NCBI RefSeq assembly: GCF_000429605.1
Contig: NZ_KE386925.1
Span: 585,209-649,208 of the forward strand
DNA: 64,000 nt
Reading direction: 5' to 3'
Source: Azonexus hydrophilus DSM 23864
GTDB taxonomy: Bacteria > Pseudomonadota > Gammaproteobacteria > Burkholderiales > Rhodocyclaceae
Shown here in pieces: positions 27,321-36,800 of this stretch (the first letter of the stretch is position 1; each line of letters opens with the position of its first letter). Under the pieces are notes generated by a model. That model worked only from the letters and a program-made list of their open reading frames with translations, did no database searches and was not told the DNA's origin. The position numbers and the translations under genes are program-made.

Positions 27321-30300
27321 ATGTCTAAATTCTTCATCAACCGACCGATCTTCGCGTCGGTCATCTCGATCATCATCGTCATTGCCGGCCTGGTCGCCGC
27401 GCAGGTACTGCCGATTGCCCAGTACCCGCAGATCGCCCCGCCGACAGTGATGATCACCGCCACCTATCCCGGCGCCTCGGCCGAAACCCTGGCCCGCACC
27501 GTCGCCGCACCGATCGAGGAACAGTTGAACGGGGTCGAGAACCTCGCCTACTTCACTTCCTCGGCGTCGGCCAACGGCAGCGTCGCCATCACCGCCACCT
27601 TCGACGTCGGCACCGACGTCGATACCGCGGCGGTCAACGTCAACAACCGGGTCAAGGCCGCCGAAGCCCGCCTGCCCGAGGAAGTCCGGCGCAACGGCGT
27701 GATCGTGCAGAAGCGCTCGAACGACATCCTCAAGGTGATCGCGCTCGACTCCGAAGCCGGCAAGTACAACACCCTGTTCCTGTCGAACTACGCCAGCCTG
27801 AACATCGTCGACGAACTCAAGCGGGTTCCCGGCGTCGGCGACGTGACCATCTTCGGCGCCCAGGACTACTCGATGCGCGTCTGGCTCAAGCCCGACCGCA
27901 TGGCCCAGCTCGGCGTGACGACGGCGGAAATCGCCAGCGCCATCCGCGCCCAGAACGCCCAGAACGCCGCCGGCAAGATCGGCCAGGAACCGGCGCCGGA
28001 CGACCAGATGCTGGTGTACACGGTGACCGCCAAGGGCCGCCTGCTCAGCGAAGAGGAATTCGGCAACATCGTCATCCGCGCCAGCGGCCCCGGCGGCCTG
28101 CTGCGCCTCAAGGACGTCGCCCGCATCGAGCTCGGCGCCTACAGCTACGACCAGCAGGTCACCCTCGACGGCCAGCCGACCATCGCCATGGGCGTCTTCC
28201 TGCAGACCGGCGCCAACGCGCTGGACGTTGCCAAGCGCGTCCGGGTCAAGATGGAGGAACTGAAGACCAAGTTCCCCGAAGGCATGGGTTACATCATCCC
28301 GTTCGACACCACGCGCTTCGTCTCGGCATCGATCAACGAAGTCGTCTGGACGCTGATCGAAGCAGCACTGCTGGTCATCGCCGTCGTCTATCTCTTCCTG
28401 CAGAGCTGGCGTGCGACCTTGATCCCGATGGTGGCGGTGCCGATCTCGCTGATCGGCACTTTCGCCGGGCTGTGGCTGTTCGGTTTCTCGATCAACACCC
28501 TGACGCTGTTCGCCATGGTGCTCGCCATCGGTATCGTCGTCGATGACGCGATCGTCGTGCTGGAGAACGTCGAGCGCCTGATGAGCGAGGAGAAACTGCC
28601 GCCCAAACAGGCGGCGATCAAGGCCATGCACCAGGTGCAGGGCGCGCTGGTGGCCATCGTCCTGGTACTGTGTGCGGTGTTCGTGCCGGTCGCCTTCCTC
28701 GGCGGCATCGCCGGCCAGCTCTACAAGCAGTTCGCCGTCACCGTGGCGGTCGCCGTCTTCCTTTCCGGCGTCGTCGCACTGACCCTGACGCCGGCCCTGT
28801 GCGCCCTGCTGCTCAAGGCCCAGCACAGCCCGAACCGCTTCTTCGCCGGCTTCAATCGCATGTTCGACCGGCTCACCGACAACTATGTGCGCACCGTCGG
28901 CTTCACCCTGAAGCACGGCATCGTCGGCGCCCTCATCTTCGTCGCCGTGATCGGCATCAGCACCCTGTTCTTCCGCGTCATTCCCGGCAGTTTCGTGCCC
29001 TCGGAAGATCAGGGCTACCTGATCTCGGCGCTGATCCTGCCCGACGGCGCGACGCTCAAGCGCACCCAGGCGACCGGCGAGAACATGCGTGAGATGATCT
29101 CCCACGACGAGGCGGTCAAGCACACCTTTGTCGTCTCCGGCTTCGACCTGATCGGCGGCGGCAACAAGCCCAACGCCGGCACCATGTTCATTCCGCTCAA
29201 GGACTGGTCAGAGCGGGAAGGCAAGGCACAGGACCTGGCCGGCAAGTTCATGGGCATCGGCATGATGCAGGCCGACGGCATGGGCCTGGTGTTCAACCCG
29301 CCGCCGATCATGGGGCTGGGTACTGCCGGTGGTTTCGAGGTCTATGTGCAGAACCGCGTCGACGGCGACGCCATGAAACTCAACGAAGTCGTCCAGAACT
29401 TCATGGCCGACCTGCAGAAACACCCGGAATTCACCCGTATCTCGACCTTCTTCCGCCCGACCGTGCCGCAACTATTCATCGAGGTCGACGAACCCAAGGC
29501 GCTGGCGCTGGGCATTCCGCTGGCCGATGTGTACTCGACACTACAGAGCACCATGGGTGCGCTCTACGTCAATGACTTCAACAAGGCCGGCCGCGTCTAT
29601 CGCGTGCAGTTGCAGGCCGAAGCCAATTACCGGATGAAGCCGGACGACATCGGCAAGGTCTACGTGAAGAGCACAGCCAGCGGCAAGATGATTCCGCTGT
29701 CGGCGATCAGCACCGTGAAGAACGTCGTCGGCCCGGAACAGGTCGAGCGCTTCAACGGCTTCGTCGCCGCCAAGGTGATGGGCGATTCGAAACCCGGCAT
29801 CAGCTCGGGCGACGCCATCCGCATCGTCGAGGAAGTCGCCGCAGCGACCCTGCCCGACGGCTACGGCATCGCCTGGACCGGCCAGGCCTACCAGGAAAAG
29901 CAGACCTCCGGTTCGTCGATCCAGGCTTTCGCCTTCGCCATCATCATGGTCTTCCTGATCCTCGCCGCCCAGTACGAGAAGTGGTCGCTGCCGCTGGCCG
30001 TGGTCATGGCCGTCCCGTTCGCGCTGATGGGCGCACTGACGGCGATCTGGTTGCGCGGCATGCCCAACGACATCTACTTCCAGATCGGCATGGTCGTGCT
30101 GATCGGCCTGGCCTCGAAGAACGCCATCCTGATCGTCGAGTTCGCCGCCCAGAAATACGCCGAAGGCCTGAGCGTCAAGGATGCCGCCCTGGCTGCCGCC
30201 CGCCTGCGCCTGCGGCCGATCATCATGACCTCGCTGGCCTTCGTGCTCGGCGTGGTGCCGCTGGTCAAGGCCACCGGCGCTGGCGCTGCCGCCCGCCAGT

Positions 30301-30440
30301 CGATGGGTACCGGCGTCTTCGGCGGGATGATTGCCGCCACCTTCATTGCCACCATTTTCGTGCCGCTGTTCTTCCTCTGGCTGGAGCGCGGCAAGCAGAT
30401 CGACCCGACGCATCTCGACGTCGAAGAGGAGCAAGCATGA
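27321..30440 (+). CDS. acrB: RND multidrug efflux pump (AcrB/MexB, HAE1 family)
   Basis: A 1039-residue proton-driven pump of standard length, opening MSKFFINRPIFASVISIIIV. Twelve TM helices and two large periplasmic loops are evident. The proton-relay residues are present in GIVVDDAIVVLENVER (Asp pair) and GLASKNAILIVEFA (Lys). HAE1 pumps export amphiphilic drugs, dyes, solvents and bile-like compounds. The stop overlaps the start of the outer-membrane gene (ATGA). Confidence 0.96.
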   Translation: MSKFFINRPIFASVISIIIVIAGLVAAQVLPIAQYPQIAPPTVMITATYPGASAETLARTVAAPIEEQLNGVENLAYFTSSASANGSVAITATFDVGTDVDTAAVNVNNRVKAAEARLPEEVRRNGVIVQKRSNDILKVIALDSEAGKYNTLFLSNYASLNIVDELKRVPGVGDVTIFGAQDYSMRVWLKPDRMAQLGVTTAEIASAIRAQNAQNAAGKIGQEPAPDDQMLVYTVTAKGRLLSEEEFGNIVIRASGPGGLLRLKDVARIELGAYSYDQQVTLDGQPTIAMGVFLQTGANALDVAKRVRVKMEELKTKFPEGMGYIIPFDTTRFVSASINEVVWTLIEAALLVIAVVYLFLQSWRATLIPMVAVPISLIGTFAGLWLFGFSINTLTLFAMVLAIGIVVDDAIVVLENVERLMSEEKLPPKQAAIKAMHQVQGALVAIVLVLCAVFVPVAFLGGIAGQLYKQFAVTVAVAVFLSGVVALTLTPALCALLLKAQHSPNRFFAGFNRMFDRLTDNYVRTVGFTLKHGIVGALIFVAVIGISTLFFRVIPGSFVPSEDQGYLISALILPDGATLKRTQATGENMREMISHDEAVKHTFVVSGFDLIGGGNKPNAGTMFIPLKDWSEREGKAQDLAGKFMGIGMMQADGMGLVFNPPPIMGLGTAGGFEVYVQNRVDGDAMKLNEVVQNFMADLQKHPEFTRISTFFRPTVPQLFIEVDEPKALALGIPLADVYSTLQSTMGALYVNDFNKAGRVYRVQLQAEANYRMKPDDIGKVYVKSTASGKMIPLSAISTVKNVVGPEQVERFNGFVAAKVMGDSKPGISSGDAIRIVEEVAAATLPDGYGIAWTGQAYQEKQTSGSSIQAFAFAIIMVFLILAAQYEKWSLPLAVVMAVPFALMGALTAIWLRGMPNDIYFQIGMVVLIGLASKNAILIVEFAAQKYAEGLSVKDAALAAARLRLRPIIMTSLAFVLGVVPLVKATGAGAAARQSMGTGVFGGMIAATFIATIFVPLFFLWLERGKQIDPTHLDVEEEQA

Positions 30441-31858
30441 TGCGCCGCCCCCTGTTTCGCCTGACCCCGCTGGCCCTGGCCGTGCTGCTCTCCGGCTGTG
30501 CCGTCGGCCCGGACTACCTGCGCCCTGCCAACTGGCTGCCGGCAGCCTTCAAGGAAGCGCCGACCGCCGTCGCCGAGACGAAAACCGACAACCCGGCCAT
30601 CGTCCAGCAGTGGTGGACGCTGTTCAACGATACGACGCTGAACGAACTGGTTGACCTGGCACTACGCCAGAACGCCGACCTGCGCAGCGCCGTCGCCCGC
30701 GTCGAGCAGGCCGACGCCGCTGCCCGCGAGGCCGGCGCCAGCCTGTTCCCCAACGTCGACGCCCAGGCCGCCGGCAGCAATACGCACCTGAGCGAGAAGA
30801 CCGCCACCTGGTCGGTCAATTCGCCGGAAGTCCTGCGCGCGCGCAGCGCCGGGCTCAGCCTGTCCTACGAACTCGATGTCTGGGGCCGCGTCCGCCGCAG
30901 CAACGAGGCCGCCCGCGCCAGCCTGCTCGCCAGCCAGTACGGTCGCGACAGCATCCGCCTGTCGGTGGCCGGTCTGGTCGCCGCCAACTATCTCAACCTG
31001 CGCGCCCTCGATGCCCAGCTGGCGATCACCGCCGAATCGCTGAGCAGCCGCGAGGAAAGCGCGAAACTGGTGAAGACCCGGGTCGATGCCGGCCTGGTGT
31101 CGCCGCTCGACCAGTACCAGGCCGACGGCGCCCTGGCCGCACTGCAGGCCCAGCAGGCCGAACTGCGGCGCAGCCGGGCATTGCTCGCTCACCAGCTGGC
31201 GCTACTGACCGGCAAGCCCGACCTGGAAGTCGCTGCTGGCCCCTTGTCGGCCATCCCGCTGCCGCCGCAACCGCCGGCTGGTCTGCCGGCCGATCTGATC
31301 GAGGCCCGCCCCGATGTCCGCCAGGCCGAACAGCAACTGATCGCCGCCAACGCCAACATCGGTGTCGCCAAGGCCGCCTACTACCCGAAGTTCTCGCTGA
31401 CCGGCGTGCTCGGCAGCGAGAGCAAGACACTGTCCGATCTGTTCTCCAGCGGCGCCGGCACCTGGTCTGCCGGGCTGTCGCTACTGATGCCGATCTTCGA
31501 TTTCGGCAAGACCGGCGCCCGCGTCGACCAGGCCAAGGCGCTCAACCAGCAGTCGCTGATCGCCTGGCAGAAGACACTGGAGACGGCGTACAAGGAAGTC
31601 CGCGACGCCCTGGCCAGCCTGAACGAACTGGGCACCGCCGAAAGCGCGCAGGAGAATCGCGCCGACAACGCCCGCAAAGCCCTCGACCTGGCCCGCCTGC
31701 GTTACGACGCCGGCTATTCCGGCTACCTGGAAGTGCTCGACGCCCAGCGCAGTGCCAACGAGGCGCAACTGGCCGCCATCGCCACGCGTCAGGCCCGCCT
31801 GAATGCGGCCGTCGATCTGTTCAAGGCACTGGGCGGCGGCTGGCGCGCAGCATCCTGA
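30437..31858 (+). CDS. oprM: Outer-membrane efflux lipoprotein (OprM/NodT family)
   Basis: A 473-residue TolC-like channel. The signal peptide ends in the lipobox LLSGCAVGPDY, a hallmark of NodT/OprM lipoproteins, followed by WWTLFNDTTLNELV. Two long repeated helical segments contain the family motifs LSYELDVWGRVRR, ARPDVRQAEQQLIAANANIGVAKAAYYPKFSL and ARLRYDAGYSGYLEVLDAQR. It completes a tripartite AcrAB-OprM-type pump with the two upstream genes. Convergent with the heme oxygenase; only 15 bases lie between and no terminator is visible. Confidence 0.94.
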   Translation: MMRRPLFRLTPLALAVLLSGCAVGPDYLRPANWLPAAFKEAPTAVAETKTDNPAIVQQWWTLFNDTTLNELVDLALRQNADLRSAVARVEQADAAAREAGASLFPNVDAQAAGSNTHLSEKTATWSVNSPEVLRARSAGLSLSYELDVWGRVRRSNEAARASLLASQYGRDSIRLSVAGLVAANYLNLRALDAQLAITAESLSSREESAKLVKTRVDAGLVSPLDQYQADGALAALQAQQAELRRSRALLAHQLALLTGKPDLEVAAGPLSAIPLPPQPPAGLPADLIEARPDVRQAEQQLIAANANIGVAKAAYYPKFSLTGVLGSESKTLSDLFSSGAGTWSAGLSLLMPIFDFGKTGARVDQAKALNQQSLIAWQKTLETAYKEVRDALASLNELGTAESAQENRADNARKALDLARLRYDAGYSGYLEVLDAQRSANEAQLAAIATRQARLNAAVDLFKALGGGWRAAS

Positions 31859-31873
31859 AGTCGCGCGTCTAGG

Positions 31874-32440
31874 TCAGGCTGGCCCGGTCTCGGTGGCCAG
31901 CCTGATCAACGAGGAAAAAACCAGGGCGGCACCATCGCCGACGGCATCCACGGCATTTTCCTCGTGCAGCTTGTTGGTGAGCACACGCAGGAGCAGTTGC
32001 CAGTGCGTCCCACCGGCAAAAGCATTGAAATAGGCCAGCGAGCCGGCAAAGTCCTCACCCAGGCAACGGCACAGATGGCGACCCAGCACCTGGCCGCCCA
32101 GCGCCGACCCCTCGACGGCATAAACCACGCCGAGCAGCCCGGCCGCAGACGCCGGCAAGCAGACTTCGGCAGCGACCGGAAGCGGCGCCCCCAACGTGGC
32201 CAGATCGACAGCCAGCAAGGCGCGTCGCGGCCGGTAGAAATGGGCGAAAGGCGTCGCCGCCAGACGCCGCATGAGTTCATCTTCCAGACCGTGGTAAAAG
32301 GCATGGAAGATACTCAGCGCCTTCGTCACATCGGCAGGCGAGACATCGTCCCGGGTCAGGCGGCTGAAAGCGGCACAGCGCTCCAATTGACGGTGCAGGA
32401 CCGACGTCCTCGCCCGCAGGCGGCTCAGCGGATCAGTCAC
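31874..32440 (-). CDS. bphO: Biliverdin-forming heme oxygenase (BphO)
   Basis: A 188-residue heme oxygenase. A proximal histidine is likely in the N-terminal RARTSVLHRQLE (His16), and the distal-helix glycine motif appears as EGSALGGQVLGRHL. The enzyme opens heme to biliverdin, CO and iron. Encoded directly after the bacteriophytochrome, whose chromophore is biliverdin, with coding overlap of 8 bases (the GTG start lies within the phytochrome stop region). The GTG start is supported only by this coupling. Confidence 0.9.
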   Translation of the reverse strand: MTDPLSRLRARTSVLHRQLERCAAFSRLTRDDVSPADVTKALSIFHAFYHGLEDELMRRLAATPFAHFYRPRRALLAVDLATLGAPLPVAAEVCLPASAAGLLGVVYAVEGSALGGQVLGRHLCRCLGEDFAGSLAYFNAFAGGTHWQLLLRVLTNKLHEENAVDAVGDGAALVFSSLIRLATETGPA

Positions 32441-33896
32441 GGCGGCCCAGCTGCATCAGCAGTTCACGCAGTTTGAGACCGAGCAGCCGGGCTTCGTTAT
32501 CCCAGGGACGACTGCGCCCGAGGCGCTTCTCCACCCATTTCTCGAAGGAACGCCGCGGCGCAATGCCGTACACCCCGTCATGGCGCTCCACGGGTTTGTC
32601 GGGATTGCCGCCCCAGGCCACATCGTGGATGTGCTCGTGCCGCGTCAGGTAGACCCGCAACATCAGGCCGTCCGCCGTTTTCGCCTTGACCGCGAGCACA
32701 CCGGCCACGCGCGACAACGGACAATCCGGCAACTGGCGCGACAGGGATTCGGCCAGCCAGACCGGATCGATCTGCTGACCGACGAACCAGTCGTCGATAT
32801 GCGACAAGGTGTCGGACTCGAATCCTTCCCCCCAGGCCACATGCCCTTCGTTCAGGCACAGTTGCACGCCATCGGCACCGAACTCCGCCGCCAGCCAGGT
32901 TCCGAGGCGCGGCCAGGCAGCAACGATATCGCCGGCTTCATGAACGATTTCCCGGGCTTCACCAAAGCGGCGCACCAGACCGTCGAGCAACTGCATGCGG
33001 CGCTGGGCAAAGTAGGCCGCCAGACCCAGCGTATGCGAGCGCACTTCCTGCGACGCCTGACTGAGTCTGCCCAGCCCGACCTGGCACGGCATCGCGTTAT
33101 GGCAGGCGACCAAACCCCACAATTGCCCGCCGACGACAATCGGAAACGACAGCGACGCACCGACCCCCATGTTGGACAGATAAACGGCATGTACCGGCGA
33201 AACGCTGCGCAGGTCCGAATAACTCAGATCGGGCGGGATATCGTCGCGCCCGAGCAGGGGCACGGGTGTCGCCAGCGTATCCGGGATCAGTCGCCAGGGA
33301 TTCTGCTGGTAGAGCACGCGGGCAATCTGCGGGATGTCGCTGGCCGGGAAACGCAAACCCAGATAAGTACCCTCCGCGCCTTCCTGGCGTACTTCGGCCA
33401 GCACCTCGCCGTCCCCGTCCTCGAGGAAGCGGTAGTACATGACCCGCTGGAAGCCGGTATGGATGCAGACCTTCTCGATCAGCGCCTGACGCTGCGCCTC
33501 GACTTCATCGTGGCTGGCCGGCGGCACCACACCCTGGGTCGCGATGCTCGGGAAAACCGGGTCCTCGCAACAGGGAATCAATTCAACGATGATCCGGCCC
33601 TGGGCGTTGCGGGTCAGCACCACGTCAAGCCGGCCATCGCGGCCATTCAGGGCGGCCTCGTACTGCAGGCGGCTGCCTGCCCGTTCACCGAGTTCGCCGG
33701 CCATTTCCGCCAGCGGCACCGGCATCGCCGCGTCAATCGTGACGACGAAATCGTCGGCCAGCAATTGCTTGGCGTTGGTCGAGAAATGACTGATCCGGTT
33801 GTGCTCGTCAATCACCAACAGGGCACCATGCGGCTGTATGGCCCCGGAAAGATGCAATTCTTCCTTTTCGCATTCGTCGATGAAACGTCTATCCAC
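32433..33896 (-). CDS. bphP: Bacteriophytochrome photosensory module (PAS-GAF-PHY) without output domain
   Basis: A 487-residue photoreceptor. N-terminal Cys9 lies in CEKEELHLSGAIQPHG, the biliverdin-attachment position of bacteriophytochromes; the GAF domain has the canonical PASDIPQIAR motif; the PHY domain has the tongue motif PRRSF near 455. The protein then ends about 25 residues later, with no histidine kinase, GGDEF or other output. GTG start at 33896 follows GAGGG; its first codons overlap the stop of the upstream CheB-CheR-GGDEF-EAL gene. Tight coupling on both sides argues against a decayed gene. It likely signals by binding another protein, possibly its operon partner (inference). 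Confidence 0.92.
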   Translation of the reverse strand: MDRRFIDECEKEELHLSGAIQPHGALLVIDEHNRISHFSTNAKQLLADDFVVTIDAAMPVPLAEMAGELGERAGSRLQYEAALNGRDGRLDVVLTRNAQGRIIVELIPCCEDPVFPSIATQGVVPPASHDEVEAQRQALIEKVCIHTGFQRVMYYRFLEDGDGEVLAEVRQEGAEGTYLGLRFPASDIPQIARVLYQQNPWRLIPDTLATPVPLLGRDDIPPDLSYSDLRSVSPVHAVYLSNMGVGASLSFPIVVGGQLWGLVACHNAMPCQVGLGRLSQASQEVRSHTLGLAAYFAQRRMQLLDGLVRRFGEAREIVHEAGDIVAAWPRLGTWLAAEFGADGVQLCLNEGHVAWGEGFESDTLSHIDDWFVGQQIDPVWLAESLSRQLPDCPLSRVAGVLAVKAKTADGLMLRVYLTRHEHIHDVAWGGNPDKPVERHDGVYGIAPRRSFEKWVEKRLGRSRPWDNEARLLGLKLRELLMQLGRRD

Positions 33897-36800
33897 CTTC
33901 AACCCTCGCCAACAAGTCTTCAAATGCTACCGGTTCCAGTGGCCGCGACAAATGGTAGCCCTGCACCACCTCGCAGCCGTGACTGCTCAGCCACTGCATC
34001 TGTCTTTCGTTTTCCACCCCTTCGGCCACCGAACGCAGGCCCAGCGCCTGAGCCAGTCCGAGTACCGCGCGGGCAATCGCCTCGTCGTCCGTGTCGCAGC
34101 CCAAGCCATCGACGAAACTCTTGTCCACCTTCAGTTCGGCCAGCGGCAGGCGCTTGAGATAGGTCAGCGAGGAATAGCCGGTGCCGAAATCATCGACACT
34201 GATGGCGATGCCATTCTGGTGCAGATGATTCAGGTTGCCAATCACGGCCTCGCTGTTCTCGAGCAGAGCGCCTTCGGTGATTTCGACCTGCACCAGTCTG
34301 GCCGGAACACCGCTATCCTGCAAGGCAAGCACCAGAGATTCTGCCATGTCGGCCTCGCGCACATTGCGCGGTGAGCAGTTGAAAGCAATCGGCGGTACCT
34401 TCAGCCCCAGCTTCAACCAGGTCGCGATCTGGCTCAGCAGGAGTTTCTGGACCGTCCGAGTGACGTCCTTGATCAATCCGCAGGCTTCGCACACTGGAAT
34501 GAACTCGGCGGGTGACACATCACCCAGTTCGGGATCGCGCCAGCGCAACAGGGCTTCGGCTCCGATCAAGGGGCGCCCAGCATGTAACGCAAACTTGGGT
34601 TGATAGACCAGACGCAACCGGCCCATGTCGAGCGCTGCGCGCATCGCGCTTTCCATCGTTGCCCGCTTGAGCAGGCGCACATGCAGGTCGGGAACAAAAA
34701 ACTCGACCCGGTTGCGCCCCAGTTCCTTGGCCCGGTACATCGCGGTATCGGCCGCCTTGACCAGTGCATTGCTGTCCTGCCCGTCCTCCGGGAAGAAGGC
34801 GACGCCGACGCTGGCCGAGACAAACAGCTGGCGCCCCTGGATATCGAACGACGCCGCCAGCTCATCGACGATACGTCGCGAAATCCGGCCCGCACCCTCG
34901 GCGTCGCAATCGGAGAGCACCGCCGTGAATTCGTCACCACCCAGCCGGGCCACCGTATCGACATCGCGCATCACCTGCTGCAGGCGGTTTGCCGCCTGCC
35001 TCAGTAGTTCGTCGCCGATGTCGTGACCTAGGGTGTCGTTGATGTCCTTGAAGTTGTCGAGGTCGATGAACATCAGCGCCAGCCGTTCCTGCTTCCGCCG
35101 GGCCTGGGCCAGGGCGTGACGCAGGCGGTCCTGGAACAGGGTGCGGTTGGGCAGCCCCGTGAGCACGTCGTGGGCAGCCAGATACTCGGCCTTGCGCTGG
35201 GCATTCTTGATGTCGGTGATGTCGGAAAAGACCGAGACGAAATGCTCGACCCGTCCATCGGCGTCATCGACCCGGTTGATCGTCAGCCACCCGGGGAAGA
35301 CCTCGCCGCTTTTCCGGCGATTCCAGATTTCGCCCTGCCAGAAACCCTTGTCGCGCAAGGCACCCCACATGGCCGCATAAAAATCGGCACTGTGCCGGTC
35401 CGACTTCAATAAACGTCCGACCTGCTTGCCCACCGATTCCTCGATGCAATAACCGGTAATTGCCGCGAACGCCTTGTTGGTCGTCTGGATCACACCCTGC
35501 GGGTCGGTCACGACGATGGCTTCGCCCGCCTGGTCGAAAACCCGAGCGGTGATCCGCAACTGCTGTTCGGCCAGCTTGCTGACCGAAACATCTTCGGCTT
35601 CGAAAATCAGGGCCACGGGATTGCCCGACGGGTCGTAAAGACTCTGGTGCACGGCGCGCAGGTAACGAACGCCGCGGACATCGTTGATCTCGTACTCGAC
35701 GGTCACCGCCATCCGGCTGCGCAGCGAGGACACCGTGCTATCCCACAGATTGACTGCCAGTTGGTGATCGAACAGCGAAAAATCGTTCTTGCCGAGTACG
35801 TCCTGATCTTCGAGGCCGAAGAATTCGATGAAACGGCGGTTGGCGTAAATGTAGTTACCGGACACATCGCGCATGGCGAAGATCACCGTGGTGTTCTCCA
35901 TCAGCGCATTGAGCCGCTCCTCGGACTGGGACAGGGCTTCCTGGGTGCGGACAATGTCGGTCACATCGATGAAGCTGACCACCAGGGAACTGATGCTCCC
36001 GGTTTTCCCGAGCCCTGGGGAAATCAGTACCCGCAGGTCGCGCTTGTCCACCTGGACCAGGATCTGCTCGCGGTCGCCGTGGGCCAGCGCCCGCCCCAGC
36101 CAGGTTTCCATCTCGCCCAACGCTTCCGGCAGGCGCAGGCGCGAAAGATGCTGGCGCAGCGCCGTCGACCGGAGATCGAAGCGCCGCGCCGCCGGCGCGT
36201 TGAAACGGCTCAACTGCAACGAACGATCGAAGACCAGGACCGGATATTCCAGCGCATCGTAGAGGTGGGCGTAATCCTCCGACAAGCGCGACAGTTCGAT
36301 GGTCTTGACGTTGAGTTCTTCGTTCAGGCTGACCAGTTCCTCATTGGTCGCCTGCATTTCCTCGTTGGCGGCCTCGAGTTCCTCGTTGGTCGCCTGCAAT
36401 TCCTCGTTGGCGGCCTGCGACTCCTCGTTGAGGGCCTGCATTTCCTCGTTGGCGGTCGCCATTTCCTCGACCAGCGCCTGCAGATGCTCGCGCGTGGTCA
36501 GCAGTTCGTCTTCAAGCTGCTGCGTGGTGCTGGGTTGAACTTCCTCGACCGCGACTTCCTTGACCGCTTCCGGGGCAAAGATGACCAGCAGCAATTCGCC
36601 CGAACCGTCGGATACCGGCTCGACGATGATGCGCAGGTAGTCGCGGCCCAGACGCCGCCGCCGGCCCTTCTGGGTCGAGTTCTGCTGCTGGCAGCGACGC
36701 AGCAGCGTCAACACCTCGCCGCGCAGATCGGGGACCACGACATCGCCCAGTAACAGGCGCGACGCGCCGACCGGGAAGTGCATGAGCTTTTCAACTTCGC

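Noticed and set aside
26112..29123. 1003-codon minus-strand open frame opposite the efflux genes
   Set aside because: Shadow of acrA/acrB, rich in Asp, Gly, His and Arg and without domains.
32433..33896. Bacteriophytochrome as a truncated pseudogene
   Set aside because: The stop codon is embedded in a tight overlap with the heme oxygenase start and all photosensory motifs are intact, so the short form looks native.
36315..36475. CRISPR-like array from the regular 21-bp repeats
   Set aside because: There are no spacers; the repeats are contiguous, in frame and code for coiled-coil heptads.
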